DNA from: HyVt-105 sp049975425
Lineage (GTDB): Bacteria > Bacteroidota > Bacteroidia > Bacteroidales > VadinHA17
Length of the DNA stretch: 64,000 bases
NCBI GenBank assembly: GCA_049975425.1
Contig: JBNGDI010000007.1
Span: 45,879-109,878 of the forward strand
Reading direction: 5' to 3'
Positions 54,353-63,889 of the stretch are shown piece by piece. A program made the position numbers and the translations under genes. Below the pieces are notes generated by a model. It was not told the DNA's origin. It searched no databases and worked only from the letters and a program-made list of their open reading frames with translations. Positions within the stretch are counted from its first letter, which is position 1. Each line of letters starts with the position of its first letter.

Positions 54353-56289
54353 TGTTTAAACAACAGGATATGTACAAGTTAGACTCCAAAATACCGGATG
54401 GCCCCCTGGCTGAAAAGTGGACACGATATAAAGCCACCTGCAAACTGGTCAGTCCGGCCAATAAAAAGAAACTCGATATCATTGTGGTGGGGGCCGGTGC
54501 AGCAGGTGCAGCGGCTGCCGCTTCCTTGGCCGAGCTGGGTTACAACGTGAAGGTGTTTGTTTACCAGGACTCCTCCAGAAGAGCTCATTCCATTGCCTCC
54601 CAGGGAGGTATCAACGCCACAAAAAATTACAAGAACGACGGTGACAGCGATTATCGCCTGTTTTATGATATGATCAAGGGGGGGGATTTCCGTGCCAGGG
54701 AAGCCAATGTTTACAGGCTGGCAGAAATCAGCAACAATGTGATTGACCAGTTTGTGGCTCAGGGGGTGCCATTTGCACGGGAATACAGCGGGTACCTTTC
54801 AAACCGTTCTTTTGGCGGTGTCCAGGTTTCACGCACCTTTTATGCACAGGGACAAACCGGACAGCAGTGCACCCTGGCGGCTTACCAGGCACTGATGCGC
54901 CAGATCAAAGCGGGAAAAGCCGAAATGTATACCCGCCGCTTCGTACTTGACCTGATTGTAATTGACGGAAAAGCCCGGGGGATCATTGCCCGCAACCTGG
55001 TTTCCGGCGAAATCGAACGCCATGCTGCACATGCCGTGGTGTTAGCCACCGGAGGTTTTGGAACCGTTTACTATCTGTCAACCCTGGCCATCAATTCCAA
55101 CGGATCGGCTGCCATGGCCGCCTACAGAAAAGGAGCCTTTATGGCAAATCCAAGTATGGCACAGATCCACCCCACCAGCATTCCCGTTCTGAACGATTAC
55201 CAGGCCAAGCTGACCCTTATGTCTGAATCACTCAGGAACGACGGCAGGGTATGGGTCCCGAAAAACAAGGGAGATAAACGGAAACCAAACGATATCCCCG
55301 AAGAAGAACGGGATTACTACCTGGAACGGAGATATCCAGCATTCGGGAACCTGGTTCCCCGTGACGTGGCCTCGAGAGCGGCAAAAGAACGATGCGATGC
55401 AGGATACGGAGTGGGAAGCACCGGGCTCTCCGTGTACCTGGATTTCAGGGATGCCATCAAAGCACAGGGCAAACAGGCCATTGCAGCAAAATACGGAAAC
55501 CTGTTCGATCTGTATACCAAAATCACCGGCATAGACCCCTACACCGAACCCATGAGGATATATCCGGCCTCGCACTATACCATGGGAGGATTGTGGGTCG
55601 ACTATAATCTGATGACCACCATCCCGGGACTTTATGCCATAGGTGAAGCAAATTTCAGTGATCACGGCGCCAACCGGCTGGGCGCCAGCTCACTGCTCCA
55701 ATGTGCCGGCGATGGATACTTCATACTTCCCGTTACCATTGGCGATTACCTGTCGGCCGAAATAAAAACCCCTAAAATCCCCGTGGATGACCCGGCTTTT
55801 GATAAAGCAGAAAAGGAAGCTGCCGACAAGCTGAAAAAATTACTGTCTGTCAACGGAAGCCAGACCGTGACTTCCTTCCATAAGCGGCTTGGCCATATTA
55901 TGTGGCAATATTCCGGAATGGTCAGAAATGAAGAAGGATTGAACAAAGCCCTGAAAGAAGTGAAAGAACTCAGGGATGAATTCTGGAATGATGTGAAAGT
56001 GCCCGGAAAGATCGATGAATACAACCATGAGCTGGAAAAAGCTTTCCGGGTAGCCGACTTCTTCGACCTGGCCGAACTCATCATTACCGATGCGCTGCAC
56101 CGGAAAGAATCATGCGGGGCACATTTCCGGGAAGAATACCAGACCGAGGAAGGTGAGCCAATGCGGAACGACGGGGAATACATGTATGTGGCAGCCTGGG
56201 AATATACGGGAGATAATTCCCCGCCCAAACTGCACAAGGAACCGCTCACTTTTGAAAATGTGAAAGTGACCAAAAGAAGCTATAAATAA
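54352..56289 (+). CDS. sdhA: Succinate dehydrogenase / fumarate reductase flavoprotein subunit
   Basis: A 645-residue flavoprotein. The dinucleotide-binding loop is IIVVGAGAAGAAAAASLAELG, the FAD-linked histidine sits in RRAHSIASQGGINA, and substrate-binding residues are in YTMGGLWVDYNL and SDHGANRLGASSLLQ. The C-terminal domain carries the proton-transfer Arg in CGAHFREE. In anaerobic Bacteroidota this complex runs as fumarate reductase; direction cannot be told from sequence. The gene is coupled to sdhC and followed by sdhB after 51 bases. Confidence 0.95.
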   Translation: MFKQQDMYKLDSKIPDGPLAEKWTRYKATCKLVSPANKKKLDIIVVGAGAAGAAAAASLAELGYNVKVFVYQDSSRRAHSIASQGGINATKNYKNDGDSDYRLFYDMIKGGDFRAREANVYRLAEISNNVIDQFVAQGVPFAREYSGYLSNRSFGGVQVSRTFYAQGQTGQQCTLAAYQALMRQIKAGKAEMYTRRFVLDLIVIDGKARGIIARNLVSGEIERHAAHAVVLATGGFGTVYYLSTLAINSNGSAAMAAYRKGAFMANPSMAQIHPTSIPVLNDYQAKLTLMSESLRNDGRVWVPKNKGDKRKPNDIPEEERDYYLERRYPAFGNLVPRDVASRAAKERCDAGYGVGSTGLSVYLDFRDAIKAQGKQAIAAKYGNLFDLYTKITGIDPYTEPMRIYPASHYTMGGLWVDYNLMTTIPGLYAIGEANFSDHGANRLGASSLLQCAGDGYFILPVTIGDYLSAEIKTPKIPVDDPAFDKAEKEAADKLKKLLSVNGSQTVTSFHKRLGHIMWQYSGMVRNEEGLNKALKEVKELRDEFWNDVKVPGKIDEYNHELEKAFRVADFFDLAELIITDALHRKESCGAHFREEYQTEEGEPMRNDGEYMYVAAWEYTGDNSPPKLHKEPLTFENVKVTKRSYK

Positions 56290-56340
56290 GGATCAGCCAA
56301 GGGTTATTGATTATATATTTCTTCGAAAAAAGCATCTGTC

Positions 56341-57081
56341 ATGAAAATAACACTCGATATCTGGCGCCAGAAAAGCCCAAATGATAAAGGGAAATTTGTT
56401 AGGTACGAACTGGAAGGTGTTTCCAAAGAAATGACCTTTCTTGAAATGCTGGATTACCTGAATGATAAACTGATCAAAGAAGGGAAAGATCCGGTGGCTT
56501 TCGACAGTGATTGCAGGGAAGGAATATGCGGCACCTGCGGATTGTTTATCAATGGCAGGCCCAACGGCCCTGTAAAAGGGGTCACTACCTGTCAGTTGAA
56601 TATGAGTGTTTTCAAAGACGGTGATACCATCACGGTGGAACCTTTCAGGGCAAAGGCTTTCCCGGTTATCAAAGACCTGATCATCGACAGATCGTCTTTT
56701 GATCAGCTGATCCAGTCGGGCGGTTTCATTTCAGTAAATACCGGGGCGGCGCCGGAAGCCAATTCCATACCCATTAAAAAGGAAATAGCTGAAAGAGCTT
56801 TTGATGCAGGGATATGTATCGGTTGCGGCTCCTGCGTGGCCGCCTGTAAAAATGCATCGGCCATGCTGTTCGTTTCGGCCAAGATATCCCAGCTGGCCCT
56901 TTTGCCCCAGGGACAGGTTGAAGCCAGTGAAAGGGTCAGAACCATGGTAAGGGAAATGGACAGGCTCGGATTTGGCAATTGCACCAACACAGGCGCCTGT
57001 GAAGCCGAATGCCCCAAGGAAATTTCCCTGTGGAATATTGCTAAAATGAACCGGGAATACTACAAAGCCACCCTGGGATAA
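56341..57081 (+). CDS. sdhB: Succinate dehydrogenase / fumarate reductase iron-sulfur subunit
   Basis: A 246-residue electron-transfer subunit. The N-terminal [2Fe-2S] site is CREGICGTCG with a later Cys (TTCQLN); the C-terminal clusters use CIGCGSCVAAC, then NCTNTGACEAECPKE. It passes electrons between the flavoprotein and the heme cytochrome. Last gene of the operon; the convergent peptidase gene ends 13 bases later, with no clear terminator between. Confidence 0.95.
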   Translation: MKITLDIWRQKSPNDKGKFVRYELEGVSKEMTFLEMLDYLNDKLIKEGKDPVAFDSDCREGICGTCGLFINGRPNGPVKGVTTCQLNMSVFKDGDTITVEPFRAKAFPVIKDLIIDRSSFDQLIQSGGFISVNTGAAPEANSIPIKKEIAERAFDAGICIGCGSCVAACKNASAMLFVSAKISQLALLPQGQVEASERVRTMVREMDRLGFGNCTNTGACEAECPKEISLWNIAKMNREYYKATLG

Positions 57082-57093
57082 TCGCAGAAAATA

Positions 57094-58479
57094 CTATTTC
57101 GCCATCTTTTCAACCTCATCCACGGTTTTGGGAATAGGTTTCCCCAGTACCTGGTAACCGTCTTCAGTCACCAGCACATCGTCTTCCACACGCACTCCAC
57201 CAAAATCCCGGAAGGCTTCCACCTTGCTGTAATCGATATATTCGGTAAACTTCCCCTCTGCTTTCCACTGATCAATCAGGGCAGGAATGAAATATATGCC
57301 TGGCTCAATGGTAAATACAAAACCGGGTTTCAGTCTTTTCCCGAGCCGCAGCGAAGCCAACCCGAACTGGTCGCTCCGTTTGATCTCATCATCATAACCC
57401 ACAAAATTTTCTCCAAGCCCTTCCATATCGTGAACATCCAGTCCCATCATATGACCCAGTCCATGTGGCATAAACAGGGCATGCGCCCCCCGGTTTACCG
57501 CCTCTTCCACATCCCCCTTCATCAAACCCAGTTGCTTCAGTCCCGCAGCTATCGTAGTAACGGCCTTTATGTGCAGAGTCTTATTCGGTACTCCCGGCCT
57601 CACTCCATGTATGGCAGTCATATTGGCATCCAGCACAATCTGGTATATTTCACGTTGCCGTGCATCGAATTTTCCACCCACCGGCGTTGAGCGGGTGATA
57701 TCTCCTGCGTAATGCAAAGGTGATTCGGCGCCTGCATCCACCACCAGAAATCTTCCTTCCTTAAGGGTATTCCCGTGATAATGGTTGTGCAGGGTCTGCC
57801 CGTTGATCGTCAGGATCACGGGAAATGCCACCGGATTTCCGTTGGCCAGCGATATCCCCTCAATGGTGCCCGATATTTCCCTCTCCACCACCCCGGGTTT
57901 GGCCATTTTCATGGCTGTAGTGTGCATAATATAACTGATATCCACCGCCTTTTCAATTTCCTTGATCTCTCCTTCATCCTTCACCTCACGCATAGCCACC
58001 ACTGCCCTGATCAGGGCCTCCGAAACCATGGATTTGATCTCTGCCGGTTTTTTCCCCATCAGATCGGCCAGCTGGATCACAGTCTCTCCCCGGTAAGGGG
58101 GAAGAAAATGTATCTTCTGACCCTTTGCCATGGCTTTCCTGATCATATCGGGATAAGCCTTCAGAGGCATGGTTTGCGATACACCTACCCTGGTTGCCCG
58201 TTCCGACATGGCTGGCTGGGGACCCATCCAGATCACATCATCCATGTTCACATCGTTGCCGAAAATGATCTCCTGATCTTCATCCACATTAATCATGGCA
58301 TACAGGTCGGGCATATCCAGACCGAAAAAGTACAGAAAATTACTGTCCTGCCGGAAATGATATGTATTGGCAGGATAATTCATCGCTGCTTCCGTATTCC
58401 CCGGAAAAAGGAGAACGCCCGAACCCATGACTTCTTTAAGCCTTTTTCTTCTGTTAATATAAACTTCAGGTGCAAACAT
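57094..58479 (-). CDS. Aminopeptidase P family protein (Xaa-Pro dipeptidase/aminopeptidase), M24B
   Basis: A 461-residue metallopeptidase, paralogous to 52283-53572. The AMP_N domain is clear (SNFLYFFGLDMPDLYAMI). Metal ligands: Asp in LVVDAGAESP and Asp in GDITRSTP, His in GLGHMMGLDVHD, Glu in TIEPGIYFI and Glu in RVEDDVLVT. It has a short insert (PALIDQWKAEGKFTEYI) before the last metal ligand that the other copy lacks, typical of larger prolidase-like forms. Substrate is again peptides with proline in position two, or X-Pro dipeptides. Confidence 0.88.
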   Translation of the reverse strand: MFAPEVYINRRKRLKEVMGSGVLLFPGNTEAAMNYPANTYHFRQDSNFLYFFGLDMPDLYAMINVDEDQEIIFGNDVNMDDVIWMGPQPAMSERATRVGVSQTMPLKAYPDMIRKAMAKGQKIHFLPPYRGETVIQLADLMGKKPAEIKSMVSEALIRAVVAMREVKDEGEIKEIEKAVDISYIMHTTAMKMAKPGVVEREISGTIEGISLANGNPVAFPVILTINGQTLHNHYHGNTLKEGRFLVVDAGAESPLHYAGDITRSTPVGGKFDARQREIYQIVLDANMTAIHGVRPGVPNKTLHIKAVTTIAAGLKQLGLMKGDVEEAVNRGAHALFMPHGLGHMMGLDVHDMEGLGENFVGYDDEIKRSDQFGLASLRLGKRLKPGFVFTIEPGIYFIPALIDQWKAEGKFTEYIDYSKVEAFRDFGGVRVEDDVLVTEDGYQVLGKPIPKTVDEVEKMAK

Positions 58480-58646
58480 TGTTTTAGATTTAGTTTAGAT
58501 TCCGAAGTTAATACCAAATTTTTTCATTCCAAAAACCACCCGGTGAAAACCGTCGCTCATTCTATATAACCGGCATACCCTTCCGGTCTCTCTGCACGCA
58601 ATGGTTAAATATCTGAATGTTTTTTCCTTTCAACCTGCGAATACTC

Positions 58647-58676
58647 TTGTTTAATTCCTTAATAATTATATCTTCG
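58647..58676 (+). promoter_or_regulatory. Promoter of the gene at 58725
   Basis: TTG at 58647-58649 and TATCTTCG at 58669-58676 are spaced by 19 bases. The -7 octamer and the spacing are identical to those before tRNA-Leu, which suggests a strong housekeeping promoter. Confidence 0.55.
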
Positions 58677-58724
58677 CAGTTTGTGTTCATTTTATTAACC
58701 ACCCATTAACATTTTTTCAACAAT

Positions 58725-59456
58725 ATGCCTTACCGCCGTCTGCCCAACACCGACAATGCAAGGCTCAGGGCCCTTAAAACAGCTCTTGAAAAAGGCAGGG
58801 AATTGCCTCCGTTCCGCCTGGCTTTTTCACAAAAAACCCTGCAGGAAATCAGCTCTTTCCTTCCCTCTTTTGAAACCGGCATCCAGCTGAACAGGCAGAA
58901 TTATTCCAGGTATGTAGACTACGGAAAAAAATACCAGCAGGAATTGAAAAAGGCGCGGTTATACCTGTCCCATTTTATCCAGGTAATGAATATGTCGATA
59001 CAGCGCGGGGAACTTCCCGAATCCACCCGTGAGTATTTCAGGCTCCCCCCTGAGGAAAAAACCCTGCCCCCTTTGCAATCGGAAAATGATGTGATCACCT
59101 GGGGAGAACGGATCATCGAGGGTGAAAACCAGAGGATTCGAAAAGGGCTTTCGCCTGTTACCAACCCTACCATGGCCATGGTCAGGGTATGGTTTGAAAA
59201 ATTTATTGAAGGATACCGGTTTCAGAAGACCATGATGCAGAAGCAGGCCCGCAGTCAGAGTAATTTAGCCAACCTGCGCAGCGAGGCCGACCGGATTATT
59301 GTGCAGGTGTGGAACGAAGTGGAGGATCATTTCCGTGACCTGCCCGATGAAATGAAAAGAGAAAAAGCCGGAGAATACGGTGTTACCTATGTTTACCGGA
59401 AAAATGAGATGGAAAAGCAGAACCACTGCGGGAACGAGGAAAAGAAAACAGGTTAG
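58725..59456 (+). CDS. Conserved-looking cytosolic protein of unknown function
   Basis: A 243-residue soluble protein without signal peptide or membrane segment. It is mostly helical and basic (LRALKTALEKGRELP, NYSRYVDYGKKYQQELKKARLYLSHFIQVMNMSI), with a well-ordered C-terminal part (IVQVWNEVEDHFRDLPDEMKREKAGEYGVTYVYRKNE). I do not recognise a family. Clean codon use and a housekeeping-type promoter argue that it is real and expressed. Its stop overlaps the convergent CPBP gene by four bases. Confidence 0.65.
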   Translation: MPYRRLPNTDNARLRALKTALEKGRELPPFRLAFSQKTLQEISSFLPSFETGIQLNRQNYSRYVDYGKKYQQELKKARLYLSHFIQVMNMSIQRGELPESTREYFRLPPEEKTLPPLQSENDVITWGERIIEGENQRIRKGLSPVTNPTMAMVRVWFEKFIEGYRFQKTMMQKQARSQSNLANLRSEADRIIVQVWNEVEDHFRDLPDEMKREKAGEYGVTYVYRKNEMEKQNHCGNEEKKTG

Positions 59457-60388
59457 AAAATCTGATCCGGGCTCACCCCTTTTCTCTGCCGGTAAACCAT
59501 CCATATCATCAACCCTGTGAGGATCACACTCAGAACACCTGTCCAGTAGCTTCCCGGAGTAGCCCCTATGTGCTCGATATCGCTGTTGACCATTCCCCGC
59601 TCCATCAGGAAATAAAAAACAACAATCACGGCATTGTTTAAAAAATGCGACAGGATGGGTAGCCACAATGTTCCGCTCCATACCAGCAGGTAACCGAACC
59701 AAATGCCCATCAGCATCCGCGGAACAAACCCGAAAAACTGAAGATGCAGGGCACTGAACAGAACTGCGGTTACAATAACGGCTGCATGAACATTCCTCCA
59801 CCACTCGGTAAAAAGCCTCTGAACCACCCCCCGGAAGAGTAATTCCTCCCCCAGTGCCGGTATAATCGCTACTATCAGTAAACTAATCCATAATCCTCCG
59901 GGCCGTTCAAATTCCAGAAAAGCTTCTGTCAACCGGGATGCTTCTTCTTCCCTTGATCGCATCCATTCTTCAACACCTTCCAGAAAATCAGGAAAACGAA
60001 CGGCCATGTTCCACTCGGCAAGGACATTGATCAACGGGATGGCCACGATCAGTACCAGCCCGCCGGTGATCCATACCGGCCATCCGGGACGATGCCGGAA
60101 ACCCAGGAAATGCCCCGGATGGCTGCTCAACAGGTAAGCCAGTAACAGGGAAGGAATGATGAACAAACCCAGGGACTGCACCACCTGTAAAAACCGGAGC
60201 ATATCCGGTATATGCGGATCGTCCGGATCGGATAAACCTTCCAGAATCATCCCAGGTTCAGCACCGTACACCAGCATTGCCAGCAATGTCCCGATCACAC
60301 TGAAAACCAGAAACGATCCAAGAATGATAACCAGGCTGATCAGCAGGCGAAAGGGGGTGGAAGTGTTCTCGAATAAACCGCTCGCCAT
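59453..60388 (-). CDS. CPBP family intramembrane glutamic endopeptidase
   Basis: A 311-residue membrane protein with about eight helices. The CPBP (Abi) motifs are intact: EELLFRGVVQRLF (motif 1, Glu-Glu-x3-Arg), HLQFFGFVPRMLMG (motif 2, His) and LPILSHFLNNAVIV (motif 3, His-x3-Asn). In eukaryotes the family processes CAAX proteins; in bacteria it includes bacteriocin-immunity and maturation proteases. No bacteriocin gene is nearby. Confidence 0.85.
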   Translation of the reverse strand: MASGLFENTSTPFRLLISLVIILGSFLVFSVIGTLLAMLVYGAEPGMILEGLSDPDDPHIPDMLRFLQVVQSLGLFIIPSLLLAYLLSSHPGHFLGFRHRPGWPVWITGGLVLIVAIPLINVLAEWNMAVRFPDFLEGVEEWMRSREEEASRLTEAFLEFERPGGLWISLLIVAIIPALGEELLFRGVVQRLFTEWWRNVHAAVIVTAVLFSALHLQFFGFVPRMLMGIWFGYLLVWSGTLWLPILSHFLNNAVIVVFYFLMERGMVNSDIEHIGATPGSYWTGVLSVILTGLMIWMVYRQRKGVSPDQIF

Positions 60389-60401
60389 TTCTCGATTTTC
60401 T

Positions 60402-60409
60402 TAATTTTG
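60402..60409 (+). promoter_or_regulatory. Promoter -7 element of the dihydrouridine synthase gene
   Basis: TAATTTTG (TAnnTTTG) 25 bases before the ATG at 60435. It lies three bases from the opposing element at 60413, so the two divergent promoters face each other. Confidence 0.5.
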
Positions 60410-60412
60410 CAC

Positions 60413-60420
60413 CAAATCTA
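60413..60420 (-). promoter_or_regulatory. Promoter -7 element of the CPBP gene
   Basis: Minus-strand TAGATTTG (TAnnTTTG), 24 bases before the ATG at 60388. It is tightly packed against the plus-strand element at 60402, so the two transcripts probably interfere. Confidence 0.5.
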
Positions 60421-60434
60421 AGAATATTTTTTCA

Positions 60435-61406
60435 ATGCTTCTTCCGGGAATCATATCCCTTCCCTCCCGTGCCCTGCTGCTGGCACCCATGGAAAACATC
60501 ACCCATACCGTTTTCCGCAGCCTCTGCAGGCGCTACGGTGCCGATATGGTTTTCACCGAATTCGTCTCTGCCGATGAATTGCTGCACAACCGGCGCCGTA
60601 CCCTGGAAAAACTCACTTTCCGGCAGGAAGAACGACCGCTGGGTATCCAGTTATACGGCCACCGCAAAGAACAGATGACCGAAGCTGCACGGCGGATCAT
60701 GGAATATCAGCCCGATGCGCTGGATATCAATTTCGGCTGCCCTGCCAGAAAAATTGCACGCCGCGGGGCCGGAGCCGGAATGCTGAGAAATATTCCCGCC
60801 ATGGCAGACATAACCAGTGCCGTTGTGCAGGTCGCCTCATGCCCCGTTACCGTAAAAACACGGCTGGGCTGGGACCGTGACCACCTGGATATAATGGAAA
60901 TAACCCTCCGCCTCCAGGATGCAGGAATCCGGGCCATCACCATACATGGACGTACAGGTGATCAGGGCTACGGGGGAAAAACCGACTGGACCCTGATCGG
61001 GGAAGTGAAAAACCATCCCGGTGTGCATATCCCCGTGATTGGGAACGGCGATATCCGGACCGCGGAGGATGCAATAGAAAGGTTTCAACAAACCGGAGTG
61101 GACGGAATCATGATCGGACGAGCAGCGATAGGGAAACCCTGGATCTTCAGGGATATTCGAGAGTACTTTCGCACTGGTACCGTTCCTCCTGCCCCGGGCC
61201 TCAGGGAACGCGTGGAGCTTGCTTCAGAACACCTCACCGAATCGGTAAAAACAAGAGGCCTTCCACGGGGTGTATACGAAATGCGCAACCATCTGATTCT
61301 CTATTTCAAAGAATTCGAAATTTTTAAACTCTTCCGGAAAGAAATGATTACCTGCACCGATACGGAAAGAATCCTGGAACTGATGAACCGGATGACCGAA
61401 TATTGA
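60435..61406 (+). CDS. tRNA-dihydrouridine synthase (DusB-like)
   Basis: A 323-residue FMN enzyme that reduces uridines in the D-loop of tRNA with NADPH. Motifs: LLLAPMENITHTVFRSLCRRYG (FMN binding), INFGCPARKIARRGAGAGML (catalytic Cys in GCP), VKTRLGWDRD, ITIHGRTGDQGYGGKTDW, VIGNGDIRTAEDA and DGIMIGRAAIGKPWIF. Length is close to DusB. The ATG at 60435 gives a short natural N-terminus. Confidence 0.92.
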   Translation: MLLPGIISLPSRALLLAPMENITHTVFRSLCRRYGADMVFTEFVSADELLHNRRRTLEKLTFRQEERPLGIQLYGHRKEQMTEAARRIMEYQPDALDINFGCPARKIARRGAGAGMLRNIPAMADITSAVVQVASCPVTVKTRLGWDRDHLDIMEITLRLQDAGIRAITIHGRTGDQGYGGKTDWTLIGEVKNHPGVHIPVIGNGDIRTAEDAIERFQQTGVDGIMIGRAAIGKPWIFRDIREYFRTGTVPPAPGLRERVELASEHLTESVKTRGLPRGVYEMRNHLILYFKEFEIFKLFRKEMITCTDTERILELMNRMTEY

Positions 61407-61489
61407 ACGTCTGTTGCTCAACACAAATCCTCCTGTATTACCTCATTATATTTTCTTATTTTTAAAGAATCATTCCAAGAATAGTAGTC

Positions 61490-63856
61490 ATGAAAAATGC
61501 AAACTCCCGCATGCTCATCCTGTGTATCCTGATCCTTACGGCCGGATGGAAAGGGCTATCCCAGGAAAACCTCACTATTGAAAAAATTATGAGTGATCCG
61601 AAATGGATCGGCGTCTCACCGGAAAACCCGGTTTGGTCGGATGACGGACAAACCCTGTATTTCAGATGGAATCCTGAATCCGAACCGGAAAGCGATTTAT
61701 ACGCCGTCAGGTTGAACCAGACGGAACCATTCAGGGTCAGTAAGGAAGAAAAAGAAACCGTTCCAGGCCGGACGGATGCCTACAACCGGGACCGGACAAA
61801 AAAAGTCTTTATCAGAAACGGCGATGTGTATCTGCACAACCTGATTACAGATGAAACGCTGCAGGTTACCGCAACAGCCGGCAATGAAAGCTCGCCAGCC
61901 TTCAACTGGGAGGAAGATAAAATTGTATTTTCACTCGATCAGAACCTTTACACCTGGAACATCAAAACCGGGCAACTGACTCAACTAACCCGATTCCAGC
62001 AAGGGAAATCTTCTTCCGAAACCAGGCCCTTTGCGGATGAAAATGAAAAATGGCTTCACCAGGACCAGTTGCAGCTGTTCGAATACCTCCGGAAGAAGAA
62101 GGAAGAAATGGAAAGAAGAGCAGACGAAAGGGAAGCCCCACAGGGCCCGCCCTATACCATATATACGGGAAGCGGGCGGGTTGCTGATACCCGGCTCAGT
62201 CCCTGCGAACGGTATATTACCTGTCTCGTTTATGATATGCCACGCAATACGAAATCGACCCTGATACCCCATTTTGTCACCGAAACGGGATACACCGAGG
62301 AAACTTCCGCACGGCCCAAAGTGGGAACCCAGTACACCTCAGGTTCACAACTTCATATTTACGATACCCGTCGCGACACCTCATACAGCTTCATCACAGA
62401 AGACCTCCCCGGACTGTCCGACCCGCCCGGTTACCTGAAAGATTATCCCAACAGGCAGGCAACAGAAAGAGCAGAACGTAAAGTGATGTTCGGCCCGCTC
62501 ATCTGGTCACCCGACGGAAAACATGCCGTGCTCCAGATTACCTCCCTCGACAACAAAGACCGCTGGATTATGCTGGCCGATCCGGAAACGGGCCATATGA
62601 AGCTGCTCGACAGGCAACGCGACGAAGCCTGGATCGGAGGACCCGGCATCGGCCAGTGGAATGCCACCCTGGGTTGGATGCCCGACGGCAGGGAAATCTT
62701 TTTCCAATCGGAAGAATCCGGGTACTCTCACCTGTATACCGTAAACATTCAAACCGGGAAAAAGAAAGCCCTCACCCGGGGGGAATTCGAGATATACGAT
62801 CCGTTCATCTCCCGGGATAAAAAGTACTGGTATTTTACCTCTAATGCAGTGCACAGCGGCGAAAGACACCTGTACCGGATGCCTTTGAATGGGGGGAAAA
62901 CGATACGGCTCACCTTCATGGAGGGCCGGAACGACGCCTGGTTATCCCCCGATGAATCGATGATCGCCCTGATCCATTCGGAATCGAATTGTCCTGAAGA
63001 GCTGTACCTGATGGAAAACCGCGAAGGGGCCGAACCGGTCAGGATCACCCATTCACTGACGGAAGAATTCCTGTCCTATTCCTGGAGAAAACCCGAATTG
63101 ATCCGCTTTAAGGCCCGCGATGGCGTGATGGTGCCGGCCAGACTTTACCGCCCCGATCATCCGGTGCCGGGCGGACCGGCCGTTATTTTCGTCCACGGAG
63201 CCGGTTACCTTCAGAATGCCCACAAGTGGTGGAGTTCCTATTTCAGGGAATACATGTTCCACAATTTCCTTGCCGACCACGGCTACACAGTGCTTGATAT
63301 CGATTACCGTGGCAGTGCCGGATACGGGCGCAACTGGCGTACAGCCATATACCGGCACATGGGAGGAAAAGACCTGGACGATCAGGTGGACGGCGCCCGC
63401 TGGCTGGTTAAGACACAGCAAATCGACCCGGCAAGGATCGGTATTTACGGAGGGTCATACGGGGGCTTCATTACCCTGATGGCCATGTTTAAAGAACCCG
63501 GTGTATTTGCTGCCGGAGCAGCCCTCCGGTCGGTTACCGACTGGGCACATTACAACCACGGTTATACTTCAAACATACTGAATACTCCGGCAGCCGACAG
63601 CCTTTCTTATGTAAGGAGTTCCCCCATTTATTACGCAGAAGGCTTGCAGGGCGCCCTGCTGATGTGCCATGGCATGGTAGACGACAACGTGCATTTCCAG
63701 GATATCGTACGGCTGGTTCAGCGCCTGATTGAACTGGGTAAGGAAAACTGGGAACTGGCTGTTTATCCCGTGGAAAGCCATGCTTTTACCGAACCCGCCA
63801 GCTGGACCGACGAATACAAAAGAATTTTCAAACTATTTGAAGGGAATTTAAAATAA
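61490..63856 (+). CDS. Secreted S9 family peptidase (dipeptidyl peptidase IV-like)
   Basis: A 788-residue exported serine peptidase. It has a signal peptide (1 to about 24), an N-terminal beta-propeller region (about 40-520), and the alpha/beta-hydrolase domain with Ser656 in GIYGGSYGG, Asp731 in GMVDDNVHF and His764 in VESHAF. The DDNVHF motif and the overall build match the DPP4/DPP-like branch, which releases X-Pro dipeptides. With the two Xaa-Pro peptidases and the other S9 gene it fits proline-rich peptide breakdown. No terminator is seen after it. Confidence 0.9.
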   Translation: MKNANSRMLILCILILTAGWKGLSQENLTIEKIMSDPKWIGVSPENPVWSDDGQTLYFRWNPESEPESDLYAVRLNQTEPFRVSKEEKETVPGRTDAYNRDRTKKVFIRNGDVYLHNLITDETLQVTATAGNESSPAFNWEEDKIVFSLDQNLYTWNIKTGQLTQLTRFQQGKSSSETRPFADENEKWLHQDQLQLFEYLRKKKEEMERRADEREAPQGPPYTIYTGSGRVADTRLSPCERYITCLVYDMPRNTKSTLIPHFVTETGYTEETSARPKVGTQYTSGSQLHIYDTRRDTSYSFITEDLPGLSDPPGYLKDYPNRQATERAERKVMFGPLIWSPDGKHAVLQITSLDNKDRWIMLADPETGHMKLLDRQRDEAWIGGPGIGQWNATLGWMPDGREIFFQSEESGYSHLYTVNIQTGKKKALTRGEFEIYDPFISRDKKYWYFTSNAVHSGERHLYRMPLNGGKTIRLTFMEGRNDAWLSPDESMIALIHSESNCPEELYLMENREGAEPVRITHSLTEEFLSYSWRKPELIRFKARDGVMVPARLYRPDHPVPGGPAVIFVHGAGYLQNAHKWWSSYFREYMFHNFLADHGYTVLDIDYRGSAGYGRNWRTAIYRHMGGKDLDDQVDGARWLVKTQQIDPARIGIYGGSYGGFITLMAMFKEPGVFAAGAALRSVTDWAHYNHGYTSNILNTPAADSLSYVRSSPIYYAEGLQGALLMCHGMVDDNVHFQDIVRLVQRLIELGKENWELAVYPVESHAFTEPASWTDEYKRIFKLFEGNLK

Positions 63857-63889
63857 CCAATTATACGCTTTCTTTTAATTTACATATAT

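Noticed and set aside
57775..58569. 264-codon His-rich plus-strand frame opposite the second Xaa-Pro peptidase
   Set aside because: Its residue usage is a by-product of the opposite gene; the M24B motifs on the minus strand are complete.
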